Source of the DNA: Janthinobacterium sp. PAMC25594
GTDB taxonomy: Bacteria > Pseudomonadota > Gammaproteobacteria > Burkholderiales > Burkholderiaceae_D
NCBI RefSeq assembly: GCF_019443505.1
Contig: NZ_CP080377.1
Span: 6,448,001 to 6,512,000 of the forward strand
Direction of reading: 5' to 3'
DNA length: 64,000 nucleotides
Shown: positions 15,023 to 22,944 of the stretch, in pieces
Layout: each line of letters starts with the position of its first letter
How positions within the stretch are numbered: position 1 is the first letter of the stretch
Notes under the pieces: model-generated
Told to the model about the DNA's origin: nothing
Seen by the model: the letters and a program-made list of their open reading frames with translations, nothing else
Databases searched by the model: none
Translations under genes and position numbers: made by a program

Positions 15023-15364
15023 ATGGCACCGCATACAGCATCCGAAGCAGCGCCCGACAACACCCACGTCAGCATCCCGTTTCTCACGTGTGCGGTGTGC
15101 CGCCCTGCGCTTGAGGCGAATGTCGAACAGCAACAGCCAGAAGACCAGGCCGCCCTGAAAAAGATCGCCACCGATCTGTACCATGAACTGCTCGCGGCCC
15201 GCGCCGTCATTAGCGAAATGACGAACAACATGACCGCCCCGCAAAAGCGCGTCGCCAGCACCAACCTGTACGAAGCCGGCTTCATGGGCGCCAGCGGCGG
15301 CATGACGCGCGTCGCCGAACGCCACAAGGTTCTGGCAGCAGCCGAAGCAGCAGGTATCAAATGA
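15023..15364 (+). CDS. Hypothetical phage early protein
   Basis: A 113-residue protein, first gene of the early operon. ATG 15023 is preferred over 15011 because GGAGAG lies six bases upstream. Visible are a CAVC motif near residue 25 and a helical region (EDQAALKKIATDLYHELLAARAVISEMTNN). No family recognised. It overlaps the next start by four bases (ATGA). Confidence 0.7.
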   Translation: MAPHTASEAAPDNTHVSIPFLTCAVCRPALEANVEQQQPEDQAALKKIATDLYHELLAARAVISEMTNNMTAPQKRVASTNLYEAGFMGASGGMTRVAERHKVLAAAEAAGIK

Positions 15365-15699
15365 AAACCGCCATCTCTCATGTGGCCAGCGCCGCGACCA
15401 GCACGACGAGCCTGGCGGCGCGCGTGCGCCGCATCGCCCTGGTGCTGACCGACCGCGCGCAGCGCAATGCGGTGGGCGCCACCTACAGCCTGGCCAACGA
15501 GCGCGGTGAAAAAATCGCGCTGGTGTCGATCGCCCAGCAAGGCTTGGGCTCGACACGCCGCACCGCGATGCGCATGGCGTTATCCGGCGAGCTGGTGGGC
15601 GCGCTGCGCGCTGCCAGCACCGACTACGAAACAAGCGGCGCCGTTTCGCCCGACACCATGAACCGCATGCGCCAGCTGCTGGGTGAGGTGGACGCATGA
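15361..15699 (+). CDS. Hypothetical phage early protein
   Basis: A 112-residue protein (MKTAISHVASAATSTTSLAARVRRIALVLTDRAQRN...) with a basic segment RVRRIALVLTDR and a helical C-terminus (SPDTMNRMRQLLGEVDA). Start and stop both overlap neighbours, fixing it in the operon. No family recognised. Confidence 0.65.
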   Translation: MKTAISHVASAATSTTSLAARVRRIALVLTDRAQRNAVGATYSLANERGEKIALVSIAQQGLGSTRRTAMRMALSGELVGALRAASTDYETSGAVSPDTMNRMRQLLGEVDA

Positions 15700-15839
15700 T
15701 GCGCGCCTTCACCGTCACCGTGCAACGGGGCACCTGGCCTCTCGTCACGTATCCGGCGCTGGGCACCGACAGCGCCACCGTGATCATGGCCGCCATCGAC
15801 CGCTTCGGCCCTTGCGTCATTACCGCGAAACCTCGCTGA
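15696..15839 (+). CDS. Very small phage early protein (47 aa)
   Basis: Reads MMRAFTVTVQRGTWPLVTYP... and ends FGPCVITAKPR. The ATG overlaps the stop of the preceding gene (ATGA), which makes translation likely despite the size. Compact beta-like pattern; no family recognised. Confidence 0.6.
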   Translation: MMRAFTVTVQRGTWPLVTYPALGTDSATVIMAAIDRFGPCVITAKPR

Positions 15840-15848
15840 AAGCCCGGA

Positions 15849-15950
15849 ATGCGCACCATTTTCAACCTGTTCAGTTTTTACCGCCGCCGCGGCGCCGGCA
15901 TCTACGTCGCGGCGCGTCGCGCCTTGCACGTCTATCGAAACGGATTCTGA
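15849..15950 (+). CDS. Very small basic phage protein (33 aa)
   Basis: Begins MRTIFNLFSFYRRRGAGIYV and is strongly basic. It fills the gap between two coupled genes: its stop ends one base before the next ATG (15952). Ribosome site is weak (GAAAG then CCCGGA). Plausible but below the size where sequence alone is convincing. Confidence 0.45.
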   Translation: MRTIFNLFSFYRRRGAGIYVAARRALHVYRNGF

Positions 15951-15951
15951 C

Positions 15952-16140
15952 ATGACCAAAATCGAACCCGACCGCGCCGCATTGGAAATCGCCTACGGCC
16001 AGCTGCACACCACCAGGCCGCTCGACGAGCTGCTCAAGGTGCCAAATCTCCGCGCCACGTTGTACGCGGTGGCGCGCCGGCACATGAAGCGCCGCGACCG
16101 GTTCGATCCGAAAAAAATGCAGGCGAACGATAACGATTAA
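15952..16140 (+). CDS. Small basic phage early protein
   Basis: Sixty-two residues (MTKIEPDRAALEIAYGQLHTTRPLDELLKVPNLRATLYAVARRHMKRRDRFDPKK...). Helical and basic toward the C-terminus, which could mean nucleic-acid binding. No family recognised. Lies 44 bases before the PRTRC cassette. Confidence 0.65.
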   Translation: MTKIEPDRAALEIAYGQLHTTRPLDELLKVPNLRATLYAVARRHMKRRDRFDPKKMQANDND

Positions 16141-16184
16141 TTTCGAGCAGCACCAACCGCAGCACCAACCATAGAAAGCACGCC

Positions 16185-16742
16185 ATGTTTACAACATTGC
16201 ACGCGCTCACCCAAAGCGCGACGCTGATGATCGTCGTCACCGCCGAGGGCGACGACCTGCGCGTCAGCATCACCCCGACCCAGGCCGGCGACAAGACCAA
16301 GGCCCACAAGTTGCAGCCGCTGTCGCTGGTGGCCAGCCCGGCCGAGCTGGACGACGGCTTCGCCGCGGCCATTCAATCCTGGCAGGCGCCGAAGCTGTCG
16401 CTGCAGCAGCAGGTCGAGGCCGCGAACGCCGCCGGCGCTGAAGGCAATGCGCCAGCCAGCAGCAAAGCAGCGCCGAAGGAATTGCCCGCCAAGCGCGCAG
16501 GCCCGGGCCGCCCGAAAAAGAACGACAGCGCAGCACCAGGTGGCGACGCCGCAGCCGGCGCTGATAACGCCGGCCAGCAAGAGAACACGCCACCGGGCGG
16601 TAGCGACGCTGGTGCTGCTGCGACCAGCACGCCACCAACTGGCGGCGCCGATGCCGAAGAGCCCGAAGAAATCACGCTGCCGCCTGCCGGCAGTGCCGCC
16701 ATCACCGCCGCCGTCGACACGGTAACCCTCGACCTTTTCTAA
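16185..16742 (+). CDS. PRTRC system protein E
   Basis: A 185-residue protein. The N-terminal 60 residues (MFTTLHALTQSATLMIVVTAEGDDLRVSITPTQAGDKTKAHKLQPLSLVASPAELDDGFAAAI) match my recollection of PRTRC protein E, a protein of unknown function always found with this cassette. The rest is an Ala/Pro/Gly-rich low-complexity linker with a basic patch (KRAGPGRPKKND, AT-hook-like GRPKK) and an acidic stretch, ending TAAVDTVTLDLF. It is first in the six-gene PRTRC run, the canonical place. Confidence 0.8.
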   Translation: MFTTLHALTQSATLMIVVTAEGDDLRVSITPTQAGDKTKAHKLQPLSLVASPAELDDGFAAAIQSWQAPKLSLQQQVEAANAAGAEGNAPASSKAAPKELPAKRAGPGRPKKNDSAAPGGDAAAGADNAGQQENTPPGGSDAGAAATSTPPTGGADAEEPEEITLPPAGSAAITAAVDTVTLDLF

Positions 16743-16756
16743 GAAAGCTATCTGCC

Positions 16757-17152
16757 ATGGCTATGCAAATCGAAAAATTGATCCGTGAATTCCGTTATAA
16801 CGGCGTGGTGCTGCAGGACCCGAATAGCACCTTCAACCTGGTGCAGGTGCGCGACTTCTACGCCACGGTCTACCCGGAAATCATCAGCGCCGATATCGAG
16901 GGACCCGAGCAGCTGGGCGCCAAGGCCGTCTACACGTTCCGCCGCGCCGTCGGCACCAAGGGCTGCGAGCTGACCGGCCTGATCCGCGACGTCGGCGCGC
17001 TGCTGCACGCCAACTGGCTCGACAGCGAAGACGCCGAATTCATCAAGGAACTGCAGGCCGCCGTGGGCCGCAATGAGGTGACGTACATCGACCACGATGC
17101 GCGCGTGCGCCTGACCGAACTGCACGGCAAACACTGCAGCGTGGCGGCCTGA
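16757..17152 (+). CDS. PRTRC system protein C, ubiquitin-like, with C-terminal extension
   Basis: A 131-residue protein. Residues 1-69 (IEKLIREFRYNGVVLQDPN...VRDFYATVYPEI...AVYTFRRAVGTKG) are the PRTRC protein C/prokaryotic ubiquitin-like beta-grasp domain. Known members are about 70 residues and, as I recall, end at or near this GTKG. Here 62 further residues follow (starting CELTGLIRDVGALLHANW). If the ubiquitin-like tail must be exposed for activation, the extension would have to be removed, for which the JAMM protein A encoded downstream is the natural candidate; this is inference. Start ATG 16757 or 16763. Confidence 0.85.
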   Translation: MAMQIEKLIREFRYNGVVLQDPNSTFNLVQVRDFYATVYPEIISADIEGPEQLGAKAVYTFRRAVGTKGCELTGLIRDVGALLHANWLDSEDAEFIKELQAAVGRNEVTYIDHDARVRLTELHGKHCSVAA

Positions 17153-17154
17153 CC

Positions 17155-17355
17155 ATGTTGACGCGCAAAACTGCAATCGCGAAGCTGCGCGAAGCCGGCA
17201 CGCTGGCCTCAAGCGGCGTGCCGGTTAATACGATTACTCCGGTCGAGGTGGATTCACCCCTGGCCCGCGTGCTGGCCAGCACACTGGCACACAATAAGGC
17301 GCGCAGCGGCCCACGCTTGCTGGCGCCGTCGTTTGCCCACGTGGTGCTGCCATGA
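17155..17355 (+). CDS. Small protein inside the PRTRC operon
   Basis: Sixty-six residues (MLTRKTAIAKLREAGTLASSGVPVN...). It starts two bases after protein C stops and its own stop overlaps the protein F start (ATGATG), so it is translated with the cassette. Short N-terminal helix, then a probably extended basic tail. I do not recognise it; it could be a phage-specific addition to PRTRC. Confidence 0.55.
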   Translation: MLTRKTAIAKLREAGTLASSGVPVNTITPVEVDSPLARVLASTLAHNKARSGPRLLAPSFAHVVLP

Positions 17356-18404
17356 TGGGGCCGGGCCTGCTGGCGATGCCGACCCTGCATGCGGGCATTC
17401 CGTCGGCCGTGCGCTTGCGCGAGCCAAATAGCCTGGTCGCGCCACTCGCTATTGCGCTGCTGCAGGCGAACCAGATTACCGCCGCCATGCTCAAGTCGCG
17501 CCCGAACGCGCCGCTGGTCAAGGTTTTTGCCGAACCGGACGAACGCGCCCTGGCGGTGGCCGCCCTGAGCACTTGGTGGACCTCGATCCAGTATTGCTCC
17601 AAATTTTTCAGCTGGGGCCTGCATGTGCAGCAGTTGCCAGAAGATGGATATCACCGCCATCTGGATGAAAGCACCATCTGGTTTTGCATGACCAGAAACA
17701 CCGATATCCAGATGCCGCGCTTCGCCCTGGAGCCGCGCATTACCGCGCTGGAGCAGCACCTGGCCGGTTTCGGGCAGACCGTGCTGGCCGTACTTTTCGA
17801 TGCCACGATGTACTTGCCGAATGCGCTGGACCCGTGGCGCGCGGTTAGTGCGGCCCAATGGATGCACTGGCACGACTGCCAGACGGACGAAGAATTGCTC
17901 GAAGACCAGCGCGAGGAGCGCGGTTACGAAACCATCCAGCAGGTAATCGATGATGGTGACATTCTGACGCGTGCCGAATTTTACGGCGACATGCCGCGCT
18001 GGGTAACGAGCCCAGCACGTGTGGTGTCGCGCGGCGAGATCGTCGCTGCCGCCAGCAACAGCTTCCAGCACGATGTAATTGCGGCCTGCGATGCAATTTC
18101 CGCGCTGGTCAACAGCCCAGAATTCACTATTCGACCACATGAGGTAGGGGCGCACAACTATCCCGCCGATTCCGTCGATGGCTGCATGGTGCTGCTGTGG
18201 CGTGATAACGACCAGATCAGCCGCGTGCTCGACGATGAATTGAACATGCACGGCGAAGCGGGCGACTACACCGAATTCATCGACATCCACGGGATGGTGC
18301 CGTCGGGCGCCGCCATCAAAAAATATCAATCGCGCACCCGCCAGGTCATGCAACTGGCCCAGCTGACCGAGCGTTTGCTGGAACTAATCGGAGAACCTAT
18401 ATGA
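17352..18404 (+). CDS. PRTRC system protein F
   Basis: A 350-residue protein (MMGPGLLAMPTLHAGIPSAVRLREPNSLVAPLAIALLQANQIT...) with a Trp-rich segment (STWWTSIQYCSKFFSWGLHVQQLP) and an acidic helical region (DEELLEDQREERGYETIQQVIDDGD). Identification as PRTRC protein F rests on size and on its fixed place between proteins C and B. Its role is unknown; helical partner proteins of prokaryotic ubiquitin-like loci are a reasonable comparison. It overlaps protein B by four bases (ATGA). Confidence 0.75.
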   Translation: MMGPGLLAMPTLHAGIPSAVRLREPNSLVAPLAIALLQANQITAAMLKSRPNAPLVKVFAEPDERALAVAALSTWWTSIQYCSKFFSWGLHVQQLPEDGYHRHLDESTIWFCMTRNTDIQMPRFALEPRITALEQHLAGFGQTVLAVLFDATMYLPNALDPWRAVSAAQWMHWHDCQTDEELLEDQREERGYETIQQVIDDGDILTRAEFYGDMPRWVTSPARVVSRGEIVAAASNSFQHDVIAACDAISALVNSPEFTIRPHEVGAHNYPADSVDGCMVLLWRDNDQISRVLDDELNMHGEAGDYTEFIDIHGMVPSGAAIKKYQSRTRQVMQLAQLTERLLELIGEPI

Positions 18405-19150
18405 AAACCGTGGCCATCATCGCCGCCGGCGACACCACGTTGACCCTGTGCGGCGCCTTGCTGATGTACCAAGCGGACAATCACGGCGGCCCGATCTACG
18501 CGACGACGCATGGGATCGAGATCGACGCCAATAATCCGGCGCGCCGCGTCATCGGGCCCGGTGTACCGATGACGAAAGCCGACCTGGCGGCTTTTGCCGC
18601 GCGCGTGAGTGTCAAAACCGCTTACGCCGGCTTCGTGCCTGAAAATTTGCTGTATACGGCGCCGAACATGATCGCCTGGTGGACGCCTGCGGCGGTGCGC
18701 ACCACCTGGTTCAAATCGAATTACCCCGAGATAGGTACCACCCATGGCCCGGCGGCACATCCGGCCCTGGTGTTTGTGGCCGTGCCAGGCAGCTGGTATG
18801 TATTCGCCCTGCGCGACTCGGCTAGGCCTGGCCCCACCACAACCCTGTATCACTCGCCGCACTTCAATGTGTGGGATGGCGGCCGCATTTGCACCGGCAA
18901 TGTCGGCCTGCCCGAAGCGCTCGCCGCCAGTGCGATACCCGCCTACGAAGACGCATTTTTTCGCAGCCACTTCACGCACTCGAACCGGCAGACGCCGCAC
19001 ACGGTGAAAACCAAGGGCGGCACGAAAGCCGTTTGGGTCAGCCAGCTGGCCAAGCCGGACCCTGACGCGATGCGCAGCGCGCTGGCGTCAACGAAAGAAG
19101 ATTTACAAAGCGCGATTGCGCGCATCACGCAAAGCAATAGCAACCAATAA
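18401..19150 (+). CDS. PRTRC system protein B, E2-like
   Basis: A 249-residue protein. IAWWTPAAVRTTWF (91-104), HPALVFVAVPGSWYVFAL (120-137) and PHFNVWDGGRICTGNVGLPEAL (153-174) are the conserved blocks of PRTRC protein B. The last block resembles the active site of ubiquitin-conjugating enzymes (HxN, then a Cys about eight residues later): here His154, Asn156 and Cys164. It would carry the activated protein C as a thioester. The chemistry is predicted from the E2-fold literature on this family, not shown for this protein. Confidence 0.85.
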   Translation: MKTVAIIAAGDTTLTLCGALLMYQADNHGGPIYATTHGIEIDANNPARRVIGPGVPMTKADLAAFAARVSVKTAYAGFVPENLLYTAPNMIAWWTPAAVRTTWFKSNYPEIGTTHGPAAHPALVFVAVPGSWYVFALRDSARPGPTTTLYHSPHFNVWDGGRICTGNVGLPEALAASAIPAYEDAFFRSHFTHSNRQTPHTVKTKGGTKAVWVSQLAKPDPDAMRSALASTKEDLQSAIARITQSNSNQ

Positions 19151-19173
19151 CCACCCATACCAAAGGACACACG

Positions 19174-19965
19174 ATGAACGGCCAAGATCTTGCAATGAAA
19201 TTCGATGAACTGCTCAATATCACCAAAACGTCCTACGAGGCGTTCCTGCTGCACACCGAAACGGCGCTGCGCGACGCGCGCCCGCTGCTGCTGGCGGTCG
19301 ACGAAGAAGCGGCCGATCCGGAAAAACTGGCTATGGATATGGTGCTGTTGCGCGCCGCGCCGGTCGTCGTGGTGCCGCTGCACAGCGAGTTTCACGCGCT
19401 GGAGGAAGCAGGCCACCGCTTCCTGATGGCTGATGACGGCGTCTACTTGGAGGTGCGCCGGCCGTGGCTGCACCTGATCCAGCGCCTGGCGGAGCAAAAA
19501 GCGGTGCGCATGCCGTTTGGCGCCATCAAGCCGAAGGTCGAATTCGCGTTTGGCAAGATCGGCAGTGCTCTCGAGGAACTGCGCGCATTCGGCGAAGTGG
19601 CGCGCCTGAAGTCGCCGATCGAGAGCGCGGCCAGCTTGATCTGGAATGACGAAACGCGCGAGTGGGCCTTGCGCTACCCATTGCCGATCGGCGAACCGAC
19701 CAGCGGCCACATCCAGTTCCAGCAGTTGTTGCTGGCAGAGCGCGAGCACCTGGCCATCGACTTGCACAGCCATGGCGCGCATCCGGCGTTTTTCAGCGAG
19801 ACCGACAACCTGGACGATGCCGGCAGCGTGAAAATTTCCGGCGTGTACGGCAACCTAGATCAGCAGCTGCCGACGGTCGCATTCCGGCTGTGCGTGCTGG
19901 GCATGTTCATGACGCTGGCGGTACCGGCTGACAAGATATTCACGGCCGAACCGGCCGCCGCATAG
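19174..19965 (+). CDS. PRTRC system protein A, JAMM/JAB metallopeptidase
   Basis: A 263-residue protein. The C-terminal half contains a perfect JAMM zinc motif: His198, His200, Ser208 and Asp211 in IDLHSHGAHPAFFSETD (HSH-x7-S-x2-D), with Glu150 a candidate general base. This family removes ubiquitin-like tails or conjugates. The N-terminal 120 residues are a PRTRC-specific region. Intact catalytic residues argue that the system is active. Own ribosome site (AAAGGA) ahead of ATG 19174. Confidence 0.9.
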   Translation: MNGQDLAMKFDELLNITKTSYEAFLLHTETALRDARPLLLAVDEEAADPEKLAMDMVLLRAAPVVVVPLHSEFHALEEAGHRFLMADDGVYLEVRRPWLHLIQRLAEQKAVRMPFGAIKPKVEFAFGKIGSALEELRAFGEVARLKSPIESAASLIWNDETREWALRYPLPIGEPTSGHIQFQQLLLAEREHLAIDLHSHGAHPAFFSETDNLDDAGSVKISGVYGNLDQQLPTVAFRLCVLGMFMTLAVPADKIFTAEPAAA

Positions 19966-19976
19966 GAGCCATCGAC

Positions 19977-20786
19977 ATGCCCCACATTACTCCCGCGCAT
20001 TTCCTGCAGCACCAGGTGATGATTCACCTGGTGGGCTGCGGCGGCAACGGCTCGCAAATGCTGACCGGCCTGGCGCGCCTGAATCACGCGCTGACGGCAC
20101 TGGGCCACCCCGGCCTGAACGTCATCGCGTTCGACCCGGACACGGTCAGCGAGGCCAACATGGGCCGCCAGATGTTCGGCCAGTTCGACGTCGGATCGAG
20201 CAAGGCGATCGTGCTGGTCAGCCGCATCAACGCGTTTTTTGGCCTGAACTGGGAGGCGCATTTCGGCCGATACGAAGCTGGCAAGGGCGCGCCCGACATG
20301 CTGATCGCCTGCGTCGACAGCGCCAAGTCGCGCTACGAAATCGCCAACGGCCGCGCGCTGCGCCATCCGAACAAGCCGTACTACCTGATGGACATGGGCA
20401 ACCGCGCAGCCGACGGCCAAGTGCTGTTCGGCGAGCTGGCCAACGCCGACGGCAGCCCAGCCCACAAGGCGCCGCCCGGCAGCGCGCGCCTGCCCGATCC
20501 GTACCGCGTGCTGCCCGAGCTGGTCGACGTCCAGGCCGTCGAAGACGATACGCCCAGCTGCGGCCTGGCCGAAGCGCTGGAGCGCCAGGAATTATTCGTC
20601 AACCAGGCCGTTGTCACGCCGGCGCTGTCGATTTTGTGGGAATTCTTCCGTCACGGCCGCCTGACCTGGCATGGCGCCTTCGTCAACCTGCGTACCGGCA
20701 GCATGCGGCCGTTGCTGGTGAAGGATTCGGCGGCCGCACCGGAAGCGGCCGAGGCAGAAGAGCTGCGCGTGCGGGTGATGGCATGA
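19977..20786 (+). CDS. PRTRC system ThiF-family, E1-like adenylyltransferase
   Basis: A 269-residue E1-like enzyme. The nucleotide loop is LVGCGGNGSQ (GxGGxG, residues 18-27). FDPDTVSEANMGRQMF (52-67) matches the Asp/Arg block of ThiF/MoeB proteins, and ACVDSAKSRY (111-120) the second Asp. Cys195 in TPSCGLAEALERQELFVNQ is the likely active-site cysteine, in the typical PRTRC ThiF context. It would adenylate the C-terminus of protein C and pass it to protein B. Its stop overlaps the next start (ATGA). Confidence 0.92.
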   Translation: MPHITPAHFLQHQVMIHLVGCGGNGSQMLTGLARLNHALTALGHPGLNVIAFDPDTVSEANMGRQMFGQFDVGSSKAIVLVSRINAFFGLNWEAHFGRYEAGKGAPDMLIACVDSAKSRYEIANGRALRHPNKPYYLMDMGNRAADGQVLFGELANADGSPAHKAPPGSARLPDPYRVLPELVDVQAVEDDTPSCGLAEALERQELFVNQAVVTPALSILWEFFRHGRLTWHGAFVNLRTGSMRPLLVKDSAAAPEAAEAEELRVRVMA

Positions 20787-21466
20787 AAACAACTAGCATG
20801 CTTTTCAACGCGCCGATGGTGCGCGCCCTGCTCGACGGCAGTAAGGTGCAGACGCGGCGGGTTATGAAGCCGCAGCCTGAGCCGATTCCCGGGGAGCCGG
20901 GCAAGCACTGGTGGCCTTCGAACGCAGCGCAGTCGATGATGCGCGTCGAGGATAGCTTCCAGAAGCATCCTGGCATTTTCGATGATGCTTGCCCGCACGG
21001 CGCGCCAGGAGATCGAATCTGGGTGCGCGAGACATGGCGCACCGATGCAAGCCTTGACGCAAAGCCGCCGCGCGACTTCAGCGGCTGGCCCGTCAAGTAC
21101 GAAGCCGATGGCACGGCTCTACGCCATGGCGCGCACTTCGGCAAGACGGACGGCAAGACCCGCGTGAGCATCCACATGCCGCTTTGGGCCAGCAGGATCA
21201 TGCTGGAGATCATATCGGTGCGCGTCGAGCGCCTCAACGACTGCAGTGCCGCTGATGCAACTGCCGAGGGAGTTGCACCTGACCAGGTGCGGCAAATTTC
21301 GGTATTCGGCGCGAACGACGTTGAGCGAGCAGCAATTTACCGGCGCGCCGCCATCGCGCCATACGAACGGATATGGGAATCCATCAACGGCGCCGGCAGC
21401 TGGGCTGCTAACCCGTGGGTATGGGGCATTGAATTCAAGCAAGTGCCACAGCACCACGAAAAGTAA
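20783..21466 (+). CDS. Phage ASCH-like domain protein
   Basis: A 227-residue protein from ATG 20783, coupled to ThiF. The opening MLFNAPMVRALLDGSKVQTRRVMKPQPEP and later GDRIWVRETW and WASRIMLEIISVRVERLND form the pattern of phage ASCH/PUA-like proteins, small beta-barrel RNA- or nucleotide-binding domains common in lambdoid early regions. PYERIWESINGAGSWAANPWVWGIEFK is the usual end of this group. Function in phage growth unknown. Confidence 0.75.
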   Translation: MKTTSMLFNAPMVRALLDGSKVQTRRVMKPQPEPIPGEPGKHWWPSNAAQSMMRVEDSFQKHPGIFDDACPHGAPGDRIWVRETWRTDASLDAKPPRDFSGWPVKYEADGTALRHGAHFGKTDGKTRVSIHMPLWASRIMLEIISVRVERLNDCSAADATAEGVAPDQVRQISVFGANDVERAAIYRRAAIAPYERIWESINGAGSWAANPWVWGIEFKQVPQHHEK

Positions 21467-21476
21467 AGGATAGGCC

Positions 21477-21725
21477 ATGAACACCGATAACACCGAAATC
21501 AAAATATTCCAGGTCGATGACTGGGCATACGTCGCTGCCGAATCCGAACAGGTGGCGTGCGACTTTATCGCTACCGATGCTGCACGACCAGATGATCCGG
21601 AGGACTGGGAATGCAGCGAGATGACGCGTGGCAAGCATGCTGATCTTGAGGCACTGCTCGCGGCACACATCAGAAGCGGCGGCACATTCCCCGGCTTGAT
21701 CGGCATCGACGCACACTACCAATAA
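21477..21725 (+). CDS. Hypothetical phage protein
   Basis: Eighty-two residues, acidic (MNTDNTEIKIFQVDDWAYVAAESEQVACDFIATDAARPDDPEDWECSE...). AAAGGA lies upstream of the start. Compact alpha/beta pattern; no family recognised. Part of the early operon. Confidence 0.6.
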   Translation: MNTDNTEIKIFQVDDWAYVAAESEQVACDFIATDAARPDDPEDWECSEMTRGKHADLEALLAAHIRSGGTFPGLIGIDAHYQ

Positions 21726-21736
21726 GGCCTCCAATA

Positions 21737-22711
21737 ATGAGTACCTACCAAGAATTCTGTCGCCTGCGTGACCTTCATATCCCAGGTGTGAACGCCCCAA
21801 AACACACCGAGGCCGACGCCTTTTTTATGGCCGCCGCCCAACTGGCCGTACCTGATGGCTACAAACTCGTGCCACTTGAGCCGACACCGGAAATAATCGC
21901 CGCCGCCGCAGTTGCGATCTGGCCGACAGCCAGCCCGGCCGACATCGCGCTAGCACGCCTAGCGGCGCCAATTGTCCTGATGCAGATGGATATGGCGCCT
22001 GGCACGACGGTTGACGCGGTCGCCGGCATGCTCGCCACGATGGCACCAGCATATCGCGCCATGCTTGCGGCCGCGCCGATTCCACCAACGGCAGAACAGC
22101 ACGCCGACGACGTTGCCGTCGACCGCTTTGCGGCTGCGATGAAGGAAAAATTGGCCTTGGCACGTGCAAAGGGCCGCGGCGGCTGGGACGACCCGGAGCA
22201 GTGTAGCCTCGGCGATCTGACGACCATGCTGCGCAATCAGGCAAGTGGAGGCGACCCGATTGATGCAGGTAACTTTGCCATGATGATCCACCAGCGAGGG
22301 GGCAACATTGCGCCGCCAGAATTTGTGCGCGCCGATGGCATCGAACACGCCGTGCTGCAAACGGTTTTGGCAAAACGTTTCTCGCATTGTCGCCCAGGGT
22401 ATCCATCCGGCATCGCCGCCTGGGCCAGTGCAGCGCTGGCAGACGACAGCGAGATACGCTATCCGGCCACGATGACACCAGCCCTCGCCGATGTTCTGGG
22501 ATTGCCGAATTTCCGTACAGGACCCATCGCACACGTCTACCGTGCGGCTGGTGCCGAGATACGCACCAAATGCGAGGACGAACAGGCTTTCGTGCTCGAC
22601 CGGTATCTTCGCCTGGCGATCGAGCACGGCGATGAATGGCGCACGGCCGCCGAGGCCGATCTCAAAGCAGCGTACGCGCGGGCCGAGGCTAGCAAGACGG
22701 TGAAATCATGA
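21737..22711 (+). CDS. Phage early-region protein, mosaic
   Basis: A 324-residue protein with separable parts. Residues 35-115 resemble phage proteins with VPDGYKLVPLEPTPEIIAAAA, a common leader module; residues about 130-190 (KLALARAKGRGGWDDPEQCSLGDLTTMLRNQASGGDPIDAGNFAMMIHQRGG) are a widespread phage module with GWDDP and GDPIDAGNF; the C-terminus is helical. Such modules are shuffled between phage early genes (Ead/Ea22-like). Function unknown. Confidence 0.65.
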   Translation: MSTYQEFCRLRDLHIPGVNAPKHTEADAFFMAAAQLAVPDGYKLVPLEPTPEIIAAAAVAIWPTASPADIALARLAAPIVLMQMDMAPGTTVDAVAGMLATMAPAYRAMLAAAPIPPTAEQHADDVAVDRFAAAMKEKLALARAKGRGGWDDPEQCSLGDLTTMLRNQASGGDPIDAGNFAMMIHQRGGNIAPPEFVRADGIEHAVLQTVLAKRFSHCRPGYPSGIAAWASAALADDSEIRYPATMTPALADVLGLPNFRTGPIAHVYRAAGAEIRTKCEDEQAFVLDRYLRLAIEHGDEWRTAAEADLKAAYARAEASKTVKS

Positions 22712-22944
22712 GCCGCTTTCCAGACTGCTTCGCCCCGAAGCCCGTGCCGAAGCCAGTCAGCGCGGCTCGCTGGGTACCGCTGGCAAAAAAGCACGGACTG
22801 AGTATCGACTGGGAAACCAAATGTGTCGGTAACATCGGTATTACTGAATTCTGGGGCAGCTCCTGGTGCGAACCGGATGTTGGCGCATGCGTGGTGAAGG
22901 TAGCCAAGATGATCGAGGCATCTGCCGAAAGGAAAAGTCCATGA
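22708..22944 (+). CDS. Hypothetical phage protein
   Basis: Seventy-eight residues (MSRFPDCFAPKPVPKPVSAARWVPLAKKHGLSIDWETKCVGNIGITEFWGSSWCEPDVG...), overlapping both neighbours by four bases (ATGA). Pro-rich start, Trp/Cys-containing core. No family recognised. Confidence 0.55.
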   Translation: MSRFPDCFAPKPVPKPVSAARWVPLAKKHGLSIDWETKCVGNIGITEFWGSSWCEPDVGACVVKVAKMIEASAERKSP

